NCBI RefSeq assembly: GCF_014851915.1
Contig: NZ_JACVAP010000002.1
Span: 310,001-374,000 of the forward strand
Direction of reading: 5' to 3'
DNA from: Xanthomonas sp. XNM01
GTDB lineage: Bacteria > Pseudomonadota > Gammaproteobacteria > Xanthomonadales > Xanthomonadaceae
DNA: 64,000 nucleotides
Position 1 is the stretch's first letter; every line of letters begins with the position of its first letter. A program made the translations under genes and the position numbers. Below, piece by piece: positions 40,090 to 50,648 of this stretch. The notes under the pieces were generated by a model. It did not search any database, was not told where the DNA came from, and saw nothing but the letters and a program-made list of their open reading frames with translations.

Positions 40090-40598
40090 TGGCCTCAGGT
40101 GTTGGCAAGAATCTCGCAGTGACTGTCGCCATCATCGTGGCGGCGGTGCTGTGCGCATCCTTGTCGACACGCTTTTTGAGCGTTGCTGAGTTGGGTGCTG
40201 TCCTGAAAGAAATGTGGATAGTTCAGGCGGTGCTTGCGACGGCCGTCGTCTCGCTGATCTATCGCCTGCAGAGTGATTTGGCGGCGGTGGGCCACCTCAC
40301 TCCTCTGCAGCGCTCGCGTCTTGATGGGATGGTTCGGGTCAAGTCTAGGCGTCTTTGGGTTCTTTTTTTGGCGATCACCGTTGCTGGTGCGTTGGTCAGG
40401 ATCGCAGATCCTGTGTCCAGCGAACTGCTGAAGCGGTGGCTTGTTGCGGGTGGCGCAGGGTTGATGGTGGCTACACTCCTCTACTGCTTCTACTTGCCCG
40501 GTATGTGGAACGAGTTGCGTGGTTTCGTGACCTTGCTGTCTGCCGAGAAGGCTGCCGACGATAGGCGGCGGACAGAGTTGAAGCGGCTTGGTGGTTGA
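40089..40598 (+). CDS. Membrane protein, second gene of accessory pair
   Basis: A 169-residue protein with hydrophobic segments near residues 8-26, 38-55, 92-110 and 124-142 and a charged C-terminal helix (EKAADDRRRTELKRL). The ATG overlaps the preceding stop (TAATG). An in-frame ATG at 40050 with a GGGGGAGG box is an alternative start that adds 13 residues. Likely acts together with the upstream protein at the inner membrane. Function unknown. Confidence 0.7.
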   Translation: MASGVGKNLAVTVAIIVAAVLCASLSTRFLSVAELGAVLKEMWIVQAVLATAVVSLIYRLQSDLAAVGHLTPLQRSRLDGMVRVKSRRLWVLFLAITVAGALVRIADPVSSELLKRWLVAGGAGLMVATLLYCFYLPGMWNELRGFVTLLSAEKAADDRRRTELKRLGG

Positions 40599-40677
40599 GG
40601 TGGGCAGGCAGGCCGGCACTTGAAAGGGTGCCGATGTGATCTATGAGGCGCTTTGCCTCTGTCGCGCGTTCAGGTGG

Positions 40678-40705
40678 GCTGCTGTCGCGAGCTTGCGACA
40701 GCAGC
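40678..40705. other. Perfect 11-bp hairpin near prophage end
   Basis: GCTGCTGTCGC, six-base loop, GCGACAGCAGC. No T-run on either side. It may end the cassette transcript with help from Rho, or act as a protein site near the attachment core. The rest of 40,599-40,770 shows nothing else. Confidence 0.45.
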
Positions 40706-40770
40706 CAGGAACCCTTAGACTTCCCAGCCTCAGCGGATAGGGATCCGGACCGGCTCAGTCAGATAGAGCC

Positions 40771-40791
40771 CAAATCCTGCCCCCGCTACCA
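40771..40791 (+). other. Putative attR: 3' end of a tRNA (likely initiator tRNA-Met)
   Basis: CAAATCCTGCCCCCGCTACCA reads as T-loop, T-stem, acceptor 3' strand and CCA of a tRNA with a GCGGGG acceptor stem, as in initiator tRNA-Met. The bases before it (AGATAGAGCC) do not continue a tRNA. A tRNA fragment at the phage-host boundary is the usual trace of integration. Initiator tRNA genes commonly stand before rimP-nusA-infB, which begins 187 nt downstream. The matching site and integrase would be left of the window. Confidence 0.55.
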
Positions 40792-40892
40792 AGTTTTGCG
40801 GTTCATTTCGGTGGTAGTGAAATGATTCCGCAATGCTCGGGCTCGCAGCGACGCATGTTCCCGTCGCTGCACCGATTCCAGCAATATCGGAC

Positions 40893-40925
40893 AAGGGGCC
40901 CTGATGGGCCCTTTGCCGTTTTTGG
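40893..40925 (+). terminator. Terminator/attenuator before rimP
   Basis: AAGGGGCCC, TGAT-type loop, GGGCCCTTT then GCCGTTTTT. It lies between the tRNA remnant and rimP and may end the tRNA transcript. A second inverted repeat, TTGCGG/CCGCAA with CATTTC/GAAATG nested, occupies 40796-40833. Confidence 0.6.
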
Positions 40926-40977
40926 CGGCCGGGCTTCCCGGCCGATTCCGTTTCCGCGTTCGAGCATCACGCCTTCC

Positions 40978-41598
40978 ATGAGCGAAAAGAGTCGCGAAAT
41001 CGTCGAACTGCTTGGCCCGACCGTTGCGTCGCTTGGCCTCGAGCTGCTCGGCATCGAGTATCTGCCCGCCCCGGGCGGTGCGACCGTGCGCCTGTACATC
41101 GACGTGCCGGCTGCGGGGTCCGAGCGGATGGTCACCATCGAGGACTGCGAGGCGGTCAGCCGCGAAGTGTCGGCCCAGCTGGACGTGGCCGATCCGATCT
41201 CCGGCAACTACACGCTGGAGGTCTCTTCGCCCGGCCTGGATCGCCCGCTGTTCGGGCTCGCCCATTTCGAGCGTTTCGTGGGCGAGCAGGCCAAGGTCGG
41301 CCTGAAACTGCCACAGGACGGCCGCCGTCGCCTGCAGGGCACGATCCTGCGCATCGAAGGCGATACCATCGTCTTCTCGCTGGACGGGACCGAGTTCCCG
41401 GTCGCGGCGGACAACATCGACAAGGCGCGTCTGGTCCCGGACTGGGCTGCGCTGGGCCTGGCGCCGGACAAGCGCGCGTCGGGCGGCAACAAGGCCCCCG
41501 CCAGGGGCGGTGCCGACAAGGGCCGTCAGGGCGCGGGTGCGAACGCTGGCAAGCATTCCCCAAACAAGCCGGCGACCGACGGGTCGCGTGCGGAGTAA
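40978..41598 (+). CDS. rimP: Ribosome maturation factor RimP
   Basis: A 206-residue protein needed for 30S subunit maturation. The N-terminal domain begins [26 protein letters not shown] and the [15 protein letters not shown]-type motif (here [16 protein letters not shown]) is present, then the SH3-like C-domain. The last 45 residues are a Lys/Gly/Ala-rich tail, longer than usual. First gene of the classic rimP-nusA-infB operon; nusA starts 4 nt after its stop. Confidence 0.95.
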   Translation: MSEKSREIVELLGPTVASLGLELLGIEYLPAPGGATVRLYIDVPAAGSERMVTIEDCEAVSREVSAQLDVADPISGNYTLEVSSPGLDRPLFGLAHFERFVGEQAKVGLKLPQDGRRRLQGTILRIEGDTIVFSLDGTEFPVAADNIDKARLVPDWAALGLAPDKRASGGNKAPARGGADKGRQGAGANAGKHSPNKPATDGSRAE

Positions 41599-41602
41599 CG
41601 AG

Positions 41603-43114
41603 ATGAGCAAGGAACTTCTGCTGGTAGTCGACGCGGTCGCCAACGAGAAGGGCGTGCCGCGCGAGGTGATCTTCGATGCGCTGGAAGCCGCGCTGGCTTC
41701 GGCCGCGAAGAAGCGCTACATCGACCAGGACGTGCTGGCGCGCGTGGCGATCGACCGCAAGGACGGCAGCTACGAGACCTTCCGTCGCTGGGAAGTCGTC
41801 GCCGACGACGTGGTCATGGAGTCGCCGGACCGCCAGATCCGCCTGATGGATGCGGTCGACGAAGCCGACGGCGTCGAGGTCGGCGACCACATCGAAGAGC
41901 AGATCGAGAACCCGGAGTTCGGGCGCATCGCCGCGCAGGCGGCCAAGCAGGTCATCGTCCAGCGTGTGCGCGAGGCCGAGCGGCAGCAGGTCGTCGATGC
42001 GTGGAAGGATCGTGTCGGCGAGCTGGTCACCGGCGTGGTCAAGCGCGCCGAGCGCGGCAACATCTACGTCGACCTGGGTGGCAACGCCGAGGCCTTCATC
42101 TCCAAGGACAAGGGCATTCCGCGTGACGTGCTGCGCACCGGCGACCGCGTCCGCGGTTACCTGGCGGAGGTCCGTTCCGAGCCGCGTGGCCCGCAGCTGT
42201 TCATCAGCCGTGGCGCCCCCGAGTTCATGATCGAGCTGTTCAAGCTCGAGGTGCCGGAAGTCGGCCAGGGTCTGGTCGAGATCAAGGCCTGCGCCCGCGA
42301 TCCGGGCGACCGCGCCAAGATCGCCGTGCTCGCCCACGACACCCGGACCGACCCGATCGGCGCGTGCATCGGCATGCGCGGTTCGCGCGTGCAGGCCGTG
42401 AGCAACGAGCTCAACGGCGAGCGCGTCGACATCGTGCTGTGGAACGAGAATCCGGCCCAGTTCGTGATCAACGCGATGGCACCGGCCGAGGTCCAGTCGA
42501 TCATCGTCGACGAGGACAAGCACTCCATGGACCTGGCCGTGGCCGAGGAGCGGCTCGCGCAGGCGATCGGCAAGGGTGGCCAGAACGTGCGCCTGGCCAG
42601 CCGTCTGACCGGTTGGCAGCTGAACGTGATGACCCAGGACCAGGTCGCCGCCAAGTCCGAGGCCGAGCAGGCCGTCGCCCGCCAGCTGTTCATGGACAAG
42701 CTGGAAGTGGACGAGGAGATTGCCGGCATCCTGGTCGCCGAGGGCTTTGGTTCGGTCGAGGAGATCGCCTACGTTCCGGTCGGCGAGCTGCTGTCGGTCG
42801 AGGGCTTCGACGAGGACATCGTCGAGGAACTGCGTGCCCGCGCCCGCGACGCCCTGCTGAACGAGGCGCTGGCGGTGGAGGAGGGGCTGGAGGACAGCCA
42901 GCCGGCCGCCGACCTGCTGGCCCTGGACGGGATGGACGAGGACACCGCGTTCGCCCTGGCCGCCAATGGCGTGCGCACCAGCGAGGACCTGTCCGACCTG
43001 GCCGCCGACGAGGTCATGGAGTTCGGCATCGAGGGTCTGGACGAAGCCCGTGCCGCGGCGCTGATCCTGGCCGCCCGCGCCGAGGAGATCGCCCGTCTGG
43101 AACGCGGCGAATGA
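41603..43114 (+). CDS. nusA: Transcription termination/antitermination factor NusA
   Basis: A 503-residue RNA polymerase-binding factor with the normal order: N-terminal domain (residues 1-130), S1 domain (VVKRAERGNIYVDLGGNAEAFI, about 135-200), two KH domains (DTRTDPIGACIGMRGSRVQAV near 245 and VVAEERLAQAIGKGGQNVRLA near 315), and two acidic C-terminal AR repeats of the gammaproteobacterial type. It acts in pausing, termination and rRNA antitermination. Confidence 0.97.
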   Translation: MSKELLLVVDAVANEKGVPREVIFDALEAALASAAKKRYIDQDVLARVAIDRKDGSYETFRRWEVVADDVVMESPDRQIRLMDAVDEADGVEVGDHIEEQIENPEFGRIAAQAAKQVIVQRVREAERQQVVDAWKDRVGELVTGVVKRAERGNIYVDLGGNAEAFISKDKGIPRDVLRTGDRVRGYLAEVRSEPRGPQLFISRGAPEFMIELFKLEVPEVGQGLVEIKACARDPGDRAKIAVLAHDTRTDPIGACIGMRGSRVQAVSNELNGERVDIVLWNENPAQFVINAMAPAEVQSIIVDEDKHSMDLAVAEERLAQAIGKGGQNVRLASRLTGWQLNVMTQDQVAAKSEAEQAVARQLFMDKLEVDEEIAGILVAEGFGSVEEIAYVPVGELLSVEGFDEDIVEELRARARDALLNEALAVEEGLEDSQPAADLLALDGMDEDTAFALAANGVRTSEDLSDLAADEVMEFGIEGLDEARAAALILAARAEEIARLERGE

Positions 43115-43209
43115 GCCGGCGATGAACACCGCCCTGACCCGATCAGGGCTTAGAATCTGCGCTTCCCTTGCTCTGCGCGAGGGGGCGCCACTCAGAGCAT
43201 AGGATCCGA

Positions 43210-45867
43210 ATGTCGCAGCAAACCACCATCCGCAAGCTTGCCGAGCTGGTCAACACGCCGGTCGAGAAGCTGCTGGAGCAGCTGGCCGAGGCCGGCATGA
43301 CGTTCAGTGGCCCCGACCAGGTCGTCACCAGCGCCGAGAAGCTCAAGCTGCTCGGCTTCCTCAAGCGTTCGCACGGCAAGGCCGAGGCGCCCGCCGAAGA
43401 GATCGCCGCACCGAAGAAGATCACCCTGGCCCGACGCAAGGTCCAGGAGCTGACCGTCGGTGGTGGTCGCACCAAGACCACGGTCAACGTCGAGGTCCGG
43501 CAGAAGCGCACCTTCGTCAGCGGTGACGGCGCCGGTTCGTCGCGCCCGATGAGCGAGGACGAGGAGCGCGCCGACGCGCTGCGCAAGCTCGAGGAATCGC
43601 GCCAGCGCAACCTGGCCGAGCAGCAGGCGCTGGCCGAACAGGACCGCGCGCGCGCCGAAGAGAACGAGCGTCGCCGCCAGGCCGAGGAAACCGAGCGCCA
43701 GCGCATCGAGGCCGAGCGCAACGCCGCGGCGGCCGCGGTCACCGAGGCGGCGGCTCCCGTGGCAGGCAAGGCCGACGCGGACGAAGCGCCGCGTCCGACC
43801 AAGACCGTGCACCACGCGCCCAAGCCCCCGGCCCGGGTCGAGGACAACCGCGGCGGCGCCGCGGCCAAGCACAAGACGCGCGGTTCGCACGCGATGGTTT
43901 CCGGTGTCGAGGACGACGATGCGGCCAGCCGCTTCGCCGGCCAGCTGCACCTGTCGGCCGCCGACCGTGCCCGCCGCACCAGCGCGCGTCCGGGTGGCAA
44001 CACCCGTCCGGGCGGTCGCCCGGGCATGCGTCCGCAGCGGCGTCAGGACGTGCGCTCCAGCGGCAACAACGGCGGCGTCGGCGGTTTCGAGCGCCCGACC
44101 GCACCGGTGGTGCGCGAAGTGGCGATCGGCGACACGATCACCGTGGCCGACCTGGCGCAGAAGCTCGCGCTGAAGGGCGGCGACGTGGTCAAGGCCATGT
44201 TCAAGATGGGCGTGATGGCCACCATCACCCAGACCATCGACCACGACACCGCGGCGCTGGTGACCGAGGAGCTCGGCCACAAGGTCGTGCGCGCAGGCGC
44301 CGACGATGCCGAGAGCGAGCTGCTGGCGCATGTCGAACAGCCCGATGGCGACCAGACCGCGCGTCCGCCGGTGGTCACCATCATGGGCCACGTCGACCAC
44401 GGCAAGACCTCGCTGCTGGACTACATCCGCCGCACCAAGGTGGCCACCGGTGAAGCCGGCGGCATCACCCAGCACATCGGTGCGTACCACGTGGAAACGC
44501 CGAAGGGCGTGATCAGTTTCCTGGATACCCCGGGCCACGCCGCCTTCACCTCGATGCGCGCCCGCGGCGCCAAGCTGACCGACATCGTGGTGCTGGTGGT
44601 CGCGGCCGACGACGGCGTCATGCCGCAGACCAAGGAAGCGATCCAGCATGCGAAGGCGGCCGGCGTGCCGCTGATCGTGGCGATTAACAAGATCGACAAG
44701 TCCGATGCCGACCCGATGCGGGTCAAGAACGAGCTGCTGACCGAGCAGGTCGTGGCCGAGGACTTCGGCGGCGACACGCAGATGGTCGAGCTGTCGGCCA
44801 AGACCGGCATGGGCGTGGACGACCTGCTGGATTCGATCTCGCTGCAGGCCGAAGTGCTCGAGCTCAAGGCCGTGCCGACCGGTCGCGCCAGCGGCGTGGT
44901 CATCGAATCGGCGCTGGACAAGGGCCGTGGCCCGGTCGCGACGGTGCTGGTGCAGCAGGGCAGCCTGAAGAAGGGCGACTACCTGGTGTGCGGCGTGCAG
45001 TACGGCCGCGTGCGTGCGCTGTTCGACGAGACCGGTGGGCAGCCCGAATCGGCCGGCCCGTCGATCCCGGTGCAGGTGCTCGGCCTGTCGGGCGTGCCCG
45101 ACGCCGGCGACGACTTCGTGGTGGTCAAGGACGAGCGCCTGGCCAAGGACGTGGCGCAGCAGCGCGACGCCAAGCGCCGCGAGTCGCGCCTGGTCCAGTC
45201 CGCGGGCAGCCGCATGGAAGACATCATGGCCCAGCTCGGCAAGGGCGACGGCCAGCTCAGCCTGAACCTGATCGTCAAGGCCGACGTGCAGGGTTCGGTC
45301 GAGGCGCTGCGCCACTCGCTGGTCGCGCTGTCCAACCAGGACATCCGGATCAACATCATCAGCTCCGGCGTGGGCGGCATCACCGAGTCCGATGCGAACT
45401 CGGCGGTGACCTCCAAGGCCACGGTGATCGGCTTCAACGTGCGTGCCGATGCTTCGGCCCGCCGGATCATCGAAGCCAACGGCGTCGACCTGCGCTACTT
45501 CTCGATCATCTATGACGTGATCGACCAGGTGAAGCAGGTGGCCTCGGGTCTGCTGGGTGTGGAGATCCGCGAGGAGATCATCGGTATCGCCCAGGTCCGC
45601 GACGTGTTCCGCAGCTCGAAGTTCGGCGCTGTCGCGGGCTGCATGATCGTGGAAGGCGTGGTGAAGCGGAACAAGCCGATCCGCGTGCTGCGCGACAACA
45701 CCGTGATCTTCGAGGGCGAGCTGGAATCGCTGCGCCGCTTCAAGGAGAACGTCGAGGAAGTGCGCAACGGCACCGAGTGCGGTATCGGCGTGAAGGCCTA
45801 CGACGACGTCAAGGCCGGCGACCAGATCGAGTGCTTCGAGCGCATCGAGGTCCAGCGCACGCTGTAA
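43210..45867 (+). CDS. infB: Translation initiation factor IF-2
   Basis: An 885-residue GTPase that places initiator tRNA on the ribosome. The N-terminal 350 residues include an IF2_N domain and long Glu/Arg/Ala helices. The GTPase motifs are GHVDHGKT near residue 395, DTPGHA near 438 and NKID near 493. C-terminal domains with [18 protein letters not shown] follow. Start at 43210 gives the conserved [14 protein letters not shown] beginning. A strong terminator lies 40 nt after the stop. Confidence 0.97.
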   Translation: MSQQTTIRKLAELVNTPVEKLLEQLAEAGMTFSGPDQVVTSAEKLKLLGFLKRSHGKAEAPAEEIAAPKKITLARRKVQELTVGGGRTKTTVNVEVRQKRTFVSGDGAGSSRPMSEDEERADALRKLEESRQRNLAEQQALAEQDRARAEENERRRQAEETERQRIEAERNAAAAAVTEAAAPVAGKADADEAPRPTKTVHHAPKPPARVEDNRGGAAAKHKTRGSHAMVSGVEDDDAASRFAGQLHLSAADRARRTSARPGGNTRPGGRPGMRPQRRQDVRSSGNNGGVGGFERPTAPVVREVAIGDTITVADLAQKLALKGGDVVKAMFKMGVMATITQTIDHDTAALVTEELGHKVVRAGADDAESELLAHVEQPDGDQTARPPVVTIMGHVDHGKTSLLDYIRRTKVATGEAGGITQHIGAYHVETPKGVISFLDTPGHAAFTSMRARGAKLTDIVVLVVAADDGVMPQTKEAIQHAKAAGVPLIVAINKIDKSDADPMRVKNELLTEQVVAEDFGGDTQMVELSAKTGMGVDDLLDSISLQAEVLELKAVPTGRASGVVIESALDKGRGPVATVLVQQGSLKKGDYLVCGVQYGRVRALFDETGGQPESAGPSIPVQVLGLSGVPDAGDDFVVVKDERLAKDVAQQRDAKRRESRLVQSAGSRMEDIMAQLGKGDGQLSLNLIVKADVQGSVEALRHSLVALSNQDIRINIISSGVGGITESDANSAVTSKATVIGFNVRADASARRIIEANGVDLRYFSIIYDVIDQVKQVASGLLGVEIREEIIGIAQVRDVFRSSKFGAVAGCMIVEGVVKRNKPIRVLRDNTVIFEGELESLRRFKENVEEVRNGTECGIGVKAYDDVKAGDQIECFERIEVQRTL

Positions 45868-45905
45868 TCCGTCCTGCCGCCGGCTCCGGCCGGTACAGGC
45901 ACCAA

Positions 45906-45938
45906 GACAGGACGGCCCTTGCGGCCGTCCTGTCGTTT
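45906..45938 (+). terminator. Terminator after infB
   Basis: GACAGGACGGCC, loop CTTGC, GGCCGTCCTGTC, then GTTT. Perfect 12-bp stem. Confidence 0.85.
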
Positions 45939-46005
45939 CACGCCCACGCCGTCGTGGCGCGCTACCGTTCCATCGGTCCGGCACGGGCCGGCAAGGAGTT
46001 CCACC

Positions 46006-46368
46006 ATGCCCACCAAGTCCTTCCATCGCACCGACCGCGTTTCGGCCCAGCTGCGTCGCGAAGTCGGCACCCTGGTCCACGAAGCCGTGCGCGAGCATGG
46101 TCTGCCGTCGTCCAGCGTGTCCGACGTCGAGGTCAGCCGCGATCTGGCGCATGCCAAGGTCTTCGTCACCGCCCTGATGCCCGAGCGCTCGGCCGAAGCG
46201 GTCAAGGGACTGAAGGCGATCGCCTACCAGCTGCGGATGGAACTGGCGCGCCGGGTCAAGATGCGCCACGTGCCCGAACTGCATTTCCATTACGACGATT
46301 CGGTCGACCGTGGCGAGCGCATCGATGCGCTGCTGCGCGAAAACCCGCCGACCGCCGGCGAGGACTGA
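46006..46368 (+). CDS. rbfA: Ribosome-binding factor A
   Basis: A 120-residue KH-like protein for late 30S maturation and cold adaptation. The pattern FHRTDRVSAQLRREVGTLVHEAVREHGL, VSDVEVSRDLAHAKVFVTAL and HFHYDDSVDRGERIDALL is fully typical. AAGGAG precedes the ATG at 46006. Standard infB-rbfA-truB order. Confidence 0.96.
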   Translation: MPTKSFHRTDRVSAQLRREVGTLVHEAVREHGLPSSSVSDVEVSRDLAHAKVFVTALMPERSAEAVKGLKAIAYQLRMELARRVKMRHVPELHFHYDDSVDRGERIDALLRENPPTAGED

Positions 46369-46467
46369 TCCGGCCGTCCATCGGTTGTCCGGTTCGCGGG
46401 ATGCGCCATGGCGATGGTTCGCCGGTGGTGTACACCCTGGATCCGGCACGTCCGGCCGCTCCTGCGC

Positions 46468-47412
46468 ATGAACCAGAAAAGAAACGCGTTCCGTCGCCTC
46501 GACGGCATCCTGCTGCTGGACAAGCCGTCGGGCATGAGTTCGAACGCCGCGCTCCAGCTCGCGCGCCGGCTGTTCCGGGCCGAGAAGGGCGGCCACACCG
46601 GCAGCCTCGATCCGCTCGCCACCGGCCTGCTGCCGCTGTGCTTCGGCGAGGCCACCAAGATCGCCGGCCTGCTGCTGGGCTCGGACAAGGCCTATGAGGC
46701 CGGCATCGTGCTGGGCACGACCACCGATACCGACGATGCGGACGGCCAGGTGCTGCAGCAGCGGCCTGTGCCGGAGCTGGACGAAGCCCGCCTCCGTGAG
46801 GCGCTGGCCGGATTCACCGGCCGGATCCGCCAGCAGGCCCCGATCTATTCGGCGCTCAAGCAGGGCGGGGAACCGCTGTATGCCAGGGCCCGCCGCGGCG
46901 AGGCCATCGAGGCGCCGGTGCGCGAGGTCGAGATCCGCGCGATCGAACTGCTGGCCCACGACGGCGCGCGCATCGACCTGCGGGTGACCTGCGGCAGTGG
47001 CACCTACATCCGCAGCCTGGCCCGCGACCTGGGTGAGGTGCTGGGCTGCGGTGCGCATATCGCCAGTCTGCGCCGGCTCTGGGTCGAGCCGTTCAGGTCG
47101 CCGCGGATGTGGACCTTGGAAGCGCTGCAGGCCATGGCCGGGACCGACCCGGCCGGGCTCGAGGCCTGCCTGCTGCCGCTGGCGGCGGGCCTGGCCGATT
47201 TTCCGGCCGTCGTCCTGGAGGCGCCGGAGGCGGCCCGCCTGGCGCAGGGCCAGCGGCTTCGCGGCCCGTGGCCGGCCGCCGAACCGGTGGCGGTGTTCGA
47301 CGGGCAGGGCCGTCCGCTGGGCCTGGCCTCGGTCGACGCCGACGGCCGGCTGTCGCCGCAGCGGCTGTTCCAGCCCCCGGCCGATCCCGCTCCACGGGAG
47401 GCGGCGCCGTAA
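46468..47412 (+). CDS. truB: tRNA pseudouridine-55 synthase TruB
   Basis: A 314-residue enzyme that makes pseudouridine 55 in the tRNA T-loop. [20 protein letters not shown] at the N-terminus and [24 protein letters not shown] with the catalytic Asp are diagnostic. The C-terminal part is the PUA-like region. I choose the ATG at 46468, since the extra 20 residues of the longer frame are not conserved-looking. Confidence 0.95.
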   Translation: MNQKRNAFRRLDGILLLDKPSGMSSNAALQLARRLFRAEKGGHTGSLDPLATGLLPLCFGEATKIAGLLLGSDKAYEAGIVLGTTTDTDDADGQVLQQRPVPELDEARLREALAGFTGRIRQQAPIYSALKQGGEPLYARARRGEAIEAPVREVEIRAIELLAHDGARIDLRVTCGSGTYIRSLARDLGEVLGCGAHIASLRRLWVEPFRSPRMWTLEALQAMAGTDPAGLEACLLPLAAGLADFPAVVLEAPEAARLAQGQRLRGPWPAAEPVAVFDGQGRPLGLASVDADGRLSPQRLFQPPADPAPREAAP

Positions 47413-47416
47413 GACC

Positions 47417-47446
47417 TTGTTGGGCAAGGCGTCCAGCGGGTACAAT
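47417..47446 (+). promoter_or_regulatory. rpsO promoter
   Basis: TTGTTG, 18-nt spacer, TACAAT, about 120 nt before rpsO. The long leader that follows is where S15 autoregulation acts in E. coli; I did not resolve a pseudoknot here. Confidence 0.55.
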
Positions 47447-47568
47447 TCGCGCGCCTTTTTCAGGCGTTCCTTTCCGCTCCCGGTTCACGCGGGCGGCCAT
47501 CAGCAAGCGGCGGGTCAGGCGGTGCGCCTCGTGCGTTCCTGCAGGCCTCGCATCAAAGAGAAAACATC

Positions 47569-47829
47569 ATGTCGATCGACACCCAGAAGATCATCCAGGA
47601 CAACGCCCGCGGCGCCAACGACACCGGCTCGCCGGAAGTCCAGGTCGCCCTGCTCACCGGCCGCATCGAGCAGCTGACCGAGCACTTCAAGGCCCACAAG
47701 AAGGACCACCACAGCCGTCGTGGTCTGCTGCAGCTGGTCAACCGCCGCCGCAGCCTGCTGGACTATCTGAAGAAGAAGGACAACGGTCGCTACAAGGCCC
47801 TGATCGAAAAGCTCGGCCTGCGTCGCTGA
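47569..47829 (+). CDS. rpsO: 30S ribosomal protein S15
   Basis: An 86-residue ribosomal protein, normal length. [32 protein letters not shown] and [25 protein letters not shown] are the family signature, including residues that contact 16S helix 22. Stands between truB and pnp as usual, with its own promoter and terminator. Confidence 0.97.
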   Translation: MSIDTQKIIQDNARGANDTGSPEVQVALLTGRIEQLTEHFKAHKKDHHSRRGLLQLVNRRRSLLDYLKKKDNGRYKALIEKLGLRR

Positions 47830-47839
47830 TCCACCCCCG

Positions 47840-47872
47840 CCGCGGCGCAGAGATGCGCCGCGGTTTGCTTTT
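47840..47872 (+). terminator. Terminator after rpsO
   Basis: CCGCGGCGCA, loop GAGA, TGCGCCGCGG then TTTGCTTTT. Perfect 10-bp stem. Confidence 0.85.
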
Positions 47873-48008
47873 CGGCACCGTGAAAACGTGATGCCGGTCG
47901 GGCCAGGTCCCGGCAGTACCACAGCAGCGGCCGGGACCACCGGCCACCCGCATGCGGCAAGGGCCGCATCCGGTCAATTCGCCAAGCAGCAGCCCCCAAG
48001 GAATCCAC

Positions 48009-50114
48009 GTGGCAAAAATCACCAAAACCTTCCAGTACGGCAAGCACACCGTCACGCTTGAGACCGGCGAGATCGCCCGTCAGGCCGGCGGTGCCGTCAT
48101 CGTCAAGATGGACGACACCGTACTGCTGGTCTCCGCCGTCGCCGCCAAGAGCGCGCGCGAGGGCCAGGACTTCTTCCCGCTGACGGTCGACTACCAGGAG
48201 AAGTTCTACGCCGGCGGCCGCATCCCGGGTGGTTTCTTCAAGCGTGAAGGCCGTGCGACCGAGAAGGAGACGCTGATCTCCCGCCTGATCGACCGTCCGA
48301 TCCGTCCTCTGTTCCCGGAGGACTACAAGAACGAAGTGCAGATCATCGCCACGGTGATGTCGCTGAACCCGGACATCGACGGCGACATCGCCGCCCTGAT
48401 CGGCGCCTCGGCCGCGCTGTCGCTGGCCGGCACCCCGTTCAAGGGCCCGATCGGCGCCGCCAAGGTCGGCTACAAGAACGGCGAGTACATCCTGAACCCG
48501 ACCGTGTCGGAGCTGAAGGAGTCGCAGCTCGAGCTGGTCGTCGCCGGTACCGCCAACGCGGTGCTGATGGTCGAGTCCGAAGCCGCGCTGCTGTCGGAAG
48601 ACGTGATGCTGGGCGCCGTGACCTTCGGTCACCGCGAGATGCAGAAGGTCATCAACGCGATCAACGAGCTGGTCGTCGAAGCCGGCACCAAGCCGTCGGC
48701 CTGGGTCGCCCCGGCCAAGAACGAGGCGCTGATCGGCGCGCTGAAGGAAGCGGTCGGCGGCAAGCTGGTCGAGGCCTTCCAGGTGCGCGACAAGCTGCAG
48801 CGCCGCGACGCCATCTCGGCGATCAAGAAGGACGTCACCGAATCCCTGGCCGGCCGCGTCGCCGCCGAAGGCTGGAACCCGGCCGAGCTGTCGAAGGAAT
48901 TCGGCGAGCTCGAATACAGCACCATGCGCAACTCGGTGCTGGACACCAAGGTCCGCATCGACGGCCGTGCGCTGGACACCGTCCGCCCGATCGCCGTGAA
49001 GACCGGCGTGCTGCCGCGCGTGCACGGTTCCTCGCTGTTCACCCGTGGCGAGACCCAGGCGATCGTCGCGATCACCCTGGGCACCGCGCGCGACGGCCAG
49101 ATCATCGATGCCGTCTCGGGCGAGTACAAGGAAAATTTCCTGTTCCATTACAACTTCCCGCCCTACTCGGTCGGTGAGTGCGGCCGCATGATGGGCCCGA
49201 AGCGTCGCGAGATCGGCCACGGCCGTCTGGCCAAGCGCGGCGTGCTCGCCGTGATGCCGACCATCGAGGAATTCCCGTACACCATCCGCGTCGTCTCGGA
49301 AATCACCGAGTCGAACGGTTCCTCGTCGATGGCCTCGGTCTGCGGTTCCTCGCTGGCCCTGATGGATGCCGGCGTGCCGGTGAAGGCGCCGGTCGCGGGC
49401 ATCGCGATGGGCCTGGTGAAGGAAGACGACCGCTTCGTCGTGCTGTCCGACATCCTGGGTGATGAAGATCACCTGGGCGACATGGACTTCAAGGTGGCCG
49501 GTACGTCCGAGGGCATCTCCGCCCTGCAGATGGACATCAAGATCGAAGGCATCACCGAAGAGATCATGAAGCAGGCGCTGCAGCAGGCGAAGGCCGGCCG
49601 TCTGCACATCCTCGGCGAGATGGCCAACGGCCTGACCGCGCCGCGTTCGGAGCTGTCCGAGTACGCGCCGCGTCTGCTGACCATCAAGATCCACCCGGAC
49701 AAGATCCGCGAAGTGATCGGTAAGGGCGGCGCCACGATCCAGGGCATCACCAAGGAAACCGGCACCCAGATCGACATCCAGGACGACGGCACCATCGTCA
49801 TCGCCTCGGTCAACAATGCCGCTGCGCAGGCCGCCAAGGCCCGCATCGAGCAGATCACCTCGGACGTCGAGCCGGGCCGCATCTACGAAGGCAAGGTCGC
49901 CAAGATCATGGACTTCGGTGCGTTCGTCACCATCCTGCCGGGCAAGGACGGCCTGGTCCACGTCTCGCAGATCTCCAGCGAGCGCGTGGAGAAGGTCAGC
50001 GACAAGCTGAAGGAAGGCGACGTGGTCAAGGTCAAGGTGCTGGAAGTCGACAAGCAGGGCCGCATCCGCCTGTCGATCAAGGCCGTGGAAGAAGGCGAGG
50101 GCGCCGCCGGCTGA
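48009..50114 (+). CDS. pnp: Polyribonucleotide nucleotidyltransferase
   Basis: A 701-residue 3'-5' exoribonuclease and degradosome component. Two RNase PH domains (1-220 and 310-550) with [28 protein letters not shown] and [18 protein letters not shown], then KH ([15 protein letters not shown]) and S1 ([26 protein letters not shown]). It starts at a GTG (GTG GCA AAA ATC), the normal MAKI beginning. A terminator follows directly. Confidence 0.97.
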   Translation: MAKITKTFQYGKHTVTLETGEIARQAGGAVIVKMDDTVLLVSAVAAKSAREGQDFFPLTVDYQEKFYAGGRIPGGFFKREGRATEKETLISRLIDRPIRPLFPEDYKNEVQIIATVMSLNPDIDGDIAALIGASAALSLAGTPFKGPIGAAKVGYKNGEYILNPTVSELKESQLELVVAGTANAVLMVESEAALLSEDVMLGAVTFGHREMQKVINAINELVVEAGTKPSAWVAPAKNEALIGALKEAVGGKLVEAFQVRDKLQRRDAISAIKKDVTESLAGRVAAEGWNPAELSKEFGELEYSTMRNSVLDTKVRIDGRALDTVRPIAVKTGVLPRVHGSSLFTRGETQAIVAITLGTARDGQIIDAVSGEYKENFLFHYNFPPYSVGECGRMMGPKRREIGHGRLAKRGVLAVMPTIEEFPYTIRVVSEITESNGSSSMASVCGSSLALMDAGVPVKAPVAGIAMGLVKEDDRFVVLSDILGDEDHLGDMDFKVAGTSEGISALQMDIKIEGITEEIMKQALQQAKAGRLHILGEMANGLTAPRSELSEYAPRLLTIKIHPDKIREVIGKGGATIQGITKETGTQIDIQDDGTIVIASVNNAAAQAAKARIEQITSDVEPGRIYEGKVAKIMDFGAFVTILPGKDGLVHVSQISSERVEKVSDKLKEGDVVKVKVLEVDKQGRIRLSIKAVEEGEGAAG

Positions 50115-50141
50115 GCCGCGGTCCCACGCATCCGATCCAGG

Positions 50142-50167
50142 AAAAGCGGGCTTCGGCCCGCTTTTTC
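50142..50167 (+). terminator. Terminator after pnp
   Basis: AAAAGCGGGC, loop TTCG, GCCCGCTTTTT. Perfect stem with T-run. Confidence 0.9.
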
Positions 50168-50169
50168 TT

Positions 50170-50648
50170 TGCGCGGGATTCGTAGCGGACGTGGCGGCTG
50201 CCCGGGAGCCTTCCTCTGTCTCCCGCGATCGACGGGCGCACGTGCTTTTTCGTGCGTCAGGCGATCACGTCGCCGGCTGTTTGCCGGCGCAGCGTATGTG
50301 GGTGAGCCGGCGTGCGGTGCCGGAGGGGCGGGGGCATGCGGCGATGCGCCGGTGCCGTCCGGGTGGACGCAATGCCGCGTGGGCGGCTCGCCAGACGCCC
50401 CGGCGTCCCCGCCGCGCGGGCGGACCGTCCACGCGTGGCATCAGGCATGCGGCGGTATCGGATCGGTGTGATCCGACGAGCATCGAGGCGCATGCAGTCG
50501 ACGCCGAGTCGTCATCGCAGGGTTCCAGGCTGAAACCCCCATCGGCGCAGGGCCCTGGCGAGACTTGGCGCCGGCATGCCGGCGTCGTGTTTCCCTGTCG
50601 ATGTCGGCGTCGATGGCGTGGGCCGGGCGCGCAGCGGCCCGGCGCGAC
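50170..50648. other. Spacer between pnp and fnr-type gene
   Basis: No gene supported in these 479 nt. Open frames here lack ribosome-binding sites and have Arg/Pro-rich shadow composition. I see no repeat or RNA structure that stands out. Confidence 0.5.

Noticed and set aside
40678-40833. Complete tRNA gene upstream of rimP
   Set aside because: Only the T-loop to CCA part is present. No matching 5' acceptor strand, D-arm or anticodon arm precedes it.
50170-50648. Several open frames between pnp and the fnr-like gene
   Set aside because: Arg/Pro/Gly-rich composition on both strands, no ribosome-binding sites and no domain features.
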